From Asterochloris sp. CNOR1 (Eukaryota > Chlorophyta > Trebouxiophyceae > Trebouxiales > Trebouxiaceae): DNA of 64,000 bases. The DNA lies in contig OZ017747.1 of the NCBI GenBank assembly GCA_963969365.1, forward strand, positions 3,782,001 through 3,846,000. Direction: 5' to 3'. Both the position numbers and the translations under genes were made by a program. The notes beneath the pieces were generated by a model. It was given only the letters and a program-made list of their open reading frames with translations, made no database searches and was not told the origin of the DNA. Shown piece by piece: positions 62,864 through 64,000 of this stretch (the first letter of the stretch is position 1; each line of letters begins with the position of its first letter).

Positions 62864-63795
62864 TCAGATCTCAAAATCCCAGGCTAAATTAATGAAAGAG
62901 CCGTCGGGATCAACAGAGTTCACGTGGGAGATTCTGTAGCTCATGCCCTCCATCAGATTGGACAGCACCATGGACTTGTTCAGCAAGCGCTGACAGCAGG
63001 TTCTGAATCTCTGCTCGTCCAGGCTGGGGTCGCGCTGCAGGCGGCGCAGACGCAGCCGCTGCTCCACAGAAGTCCTGAGCTCCTCCAGGGCCTGCTTACG
63101 CCTCTGCAGGAGGCGCTGGACTGCTGCTGCCTCTGGTCCCTTGGACTGCAGGACGGACTCACTTGTCAGCAGTAGAGACAAGTGCTGCCACTCTGCTTTT
63201 GACCCACAGTACTATGGACACAGGGACAAGCACAGAGACAAGTGCTGCTATGCTGCTCTTGACCCACAACACAAGTAATGACTGCATGACATGCTTATCT
63301 GCTGAAGCACACGAACATACATGCAGCTTGAAGCTCTCATGTCTTGAGCTGTCAGGCACAGACAGGCAGCAAAGGCCAGCTGGTCATCAACAGGTGGGGA
63401 CACTGGCTTGGACAGCATCTGCTGCTGCACACGGCACTTGCCCACCTTGACAAAGGCCAGGATGTGCGCCACGGGCGTGTTGACTGCCGTCAGAAGAAAG
63501 CCTAGATCTGTGTTCAGCCTGCCAGAGCTTGCTGGGTCGCGCTGTTGCTGCGTGATGCACAGGGGCACCGCCTCAAGGCTGCCTGTCCTGCACGAACAGG
63601 GCACGCCTGAGGCAGAATCAGTGGTGCTGACATCAAGCTGTTGGTGCGCTTTACACTGGCTTCAAGGTGGGCAGTCTCAGCCTCCTCCAAGACCTTCCAT
63701 TGCCTGAAGTGCTGCATGAGCCGCGCCTTTGGCAACCACAGCATCAAGTCCGTGACACGTCCCGACCCTTTCACCACGCCCACCTCTGACAGCAT
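62864..63795 (-). CDS. Unrecognised 174-residue protein
   Basis: Three minus-strand exons join in phase: 63795-63655, 63547-63446 and 63145-62864, with gtaaag and gtgggc donors and cag acceptors. The protein begins MLSEVGVVKGSGRVTD, has a central LNTDLGFLLTAVNTPVAHIL segment, then a highly basic, heptad-like helix (LLQRRKQALEELRTSVEQRL) and a C-terminus ending SFINLAWDFEI. I do not recognise the family. There is no signal peptide and no clear membrane helix. The size and charged helix suggest a subunit of a small complex. It converges with the SDR gene and is divergent from a possible gene 54 bp to its right. Confidence 0.65.
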
Positions 63796-63849
63796 TTAGG
63801 GCTACAACGCTTGTTTTGGGGTAGAGGGAAGGTCGATCATCTTGGCTGC

Positions 63850-64000
63850 ATGCTGCTTATGCCTCACCAGCAACCTTATGACAAGACGAAACTGTACACG
63901 TCCATGAACGCAGACGTGCAGCAGTGGCACAGTTGGCTGATACCGGAACAGCAGCCGCCACCTCTGCTCATGCTCCTATCACATGCAGCATCCTTCACCC
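63850..64000 (+). CDS. Possible first exon of a gene continuing beyond the window
   Basis: An ATG at 63850 opens a frame that runs to the window edge (50 codons), starting MLLMPHQQPYDKTKLYTSMN. It is divergent from the 174-residue gene with only 54 bp between the start codons. Composition is protein-like, but no family is recognisable and a chance frame is possible. Confidence 0.3.
   Translation, partial: MLLMPHQQPYDKTKLYTSMNADVQQWHSWLIPEQQPPPLLMLLSHAASFT

Overview
The window looks like nuclear DNA of a green alga (Viridiplantae, probably a chlorophyte). It is GC-rich, and its genes are split by many short-to-medium introns whose acceptors are nearly always (c)tgcag. It holds plant-lineage proteins: a PP2C/cyclic-nucleotide-binding/kinase fusion like Arabidopsis At2g20050, an IRE-type AGC kinase, a plant-type endosulfine and the chloroplast lipid-transport subunit TGD2. 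I cannot fix the genus.

Layout: (1) <1-12,887 (+), PP2C-CNB-CNB-kinase-like protein, 5' end outside the window. (2) 13,196-14,135 (-), an 89-residue endosulfine with three exons that I rebuilt by splice logic. (3) 14,648-30,596 (+), a very large IRE/Greatwall/MAST-class AGC kinase. (4) about 31,048-37,802 (-), an unrecognised, poorly resolved low-complexity gene. (5) 38,346-43,490 (+), TRM82/WDR4, the WD40 partner of the tRNA m7G46 methyltransferase. (6) 44,444-about 48,224 (-), TGD2. (7) 49,058-50,887 (-), an unrecognised coiled-coil protein. (8) A worn LINE fragment near 51.2-51.6 kb. (9) 52,198-56,969 (+), a FAM228-domain protein with a C-terminal NPY/GDxWL repeat. (10) A 5'-truncated LINE with an open RT frame (57.1-59.9 kb), followed by a second copy of its 3' end. 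(11) 60,436-62,753 (+), a short-chain dehydrogenase. (12) 62,864-63,795 (-), an unrecognised 174-residue protein. (13) Possibly the start of another gene running off the right edge.

The most striking context is genes 1-3. A plant endosulfine carrying the FDSADW phosphosite motif lies head-to-head, 512 bp apart, with a kinase of the family that holds Greatwall/MASTL, the kinase that phosphorylates endosulfine in animals and yeast. A PP2C fusion protein converges on the endosulfine from the other side. This could be a physically linked Greatwall-ENSA module. Other points of note: several GC-AG introns, two long near-perfect hairpins inside introns, alanine-rich inserts in the TRM82 propeller, and a nested LINE 3' end with a probable target-site duplication.

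Exon limits were inferred by eye from open frames, GT(GC)-AG sites, phase and remembered family sequences. The FAM228, SDR, endosulfine and 174-residue models are phase-consistent end to end. The others have gaps, which are stated in each entry.
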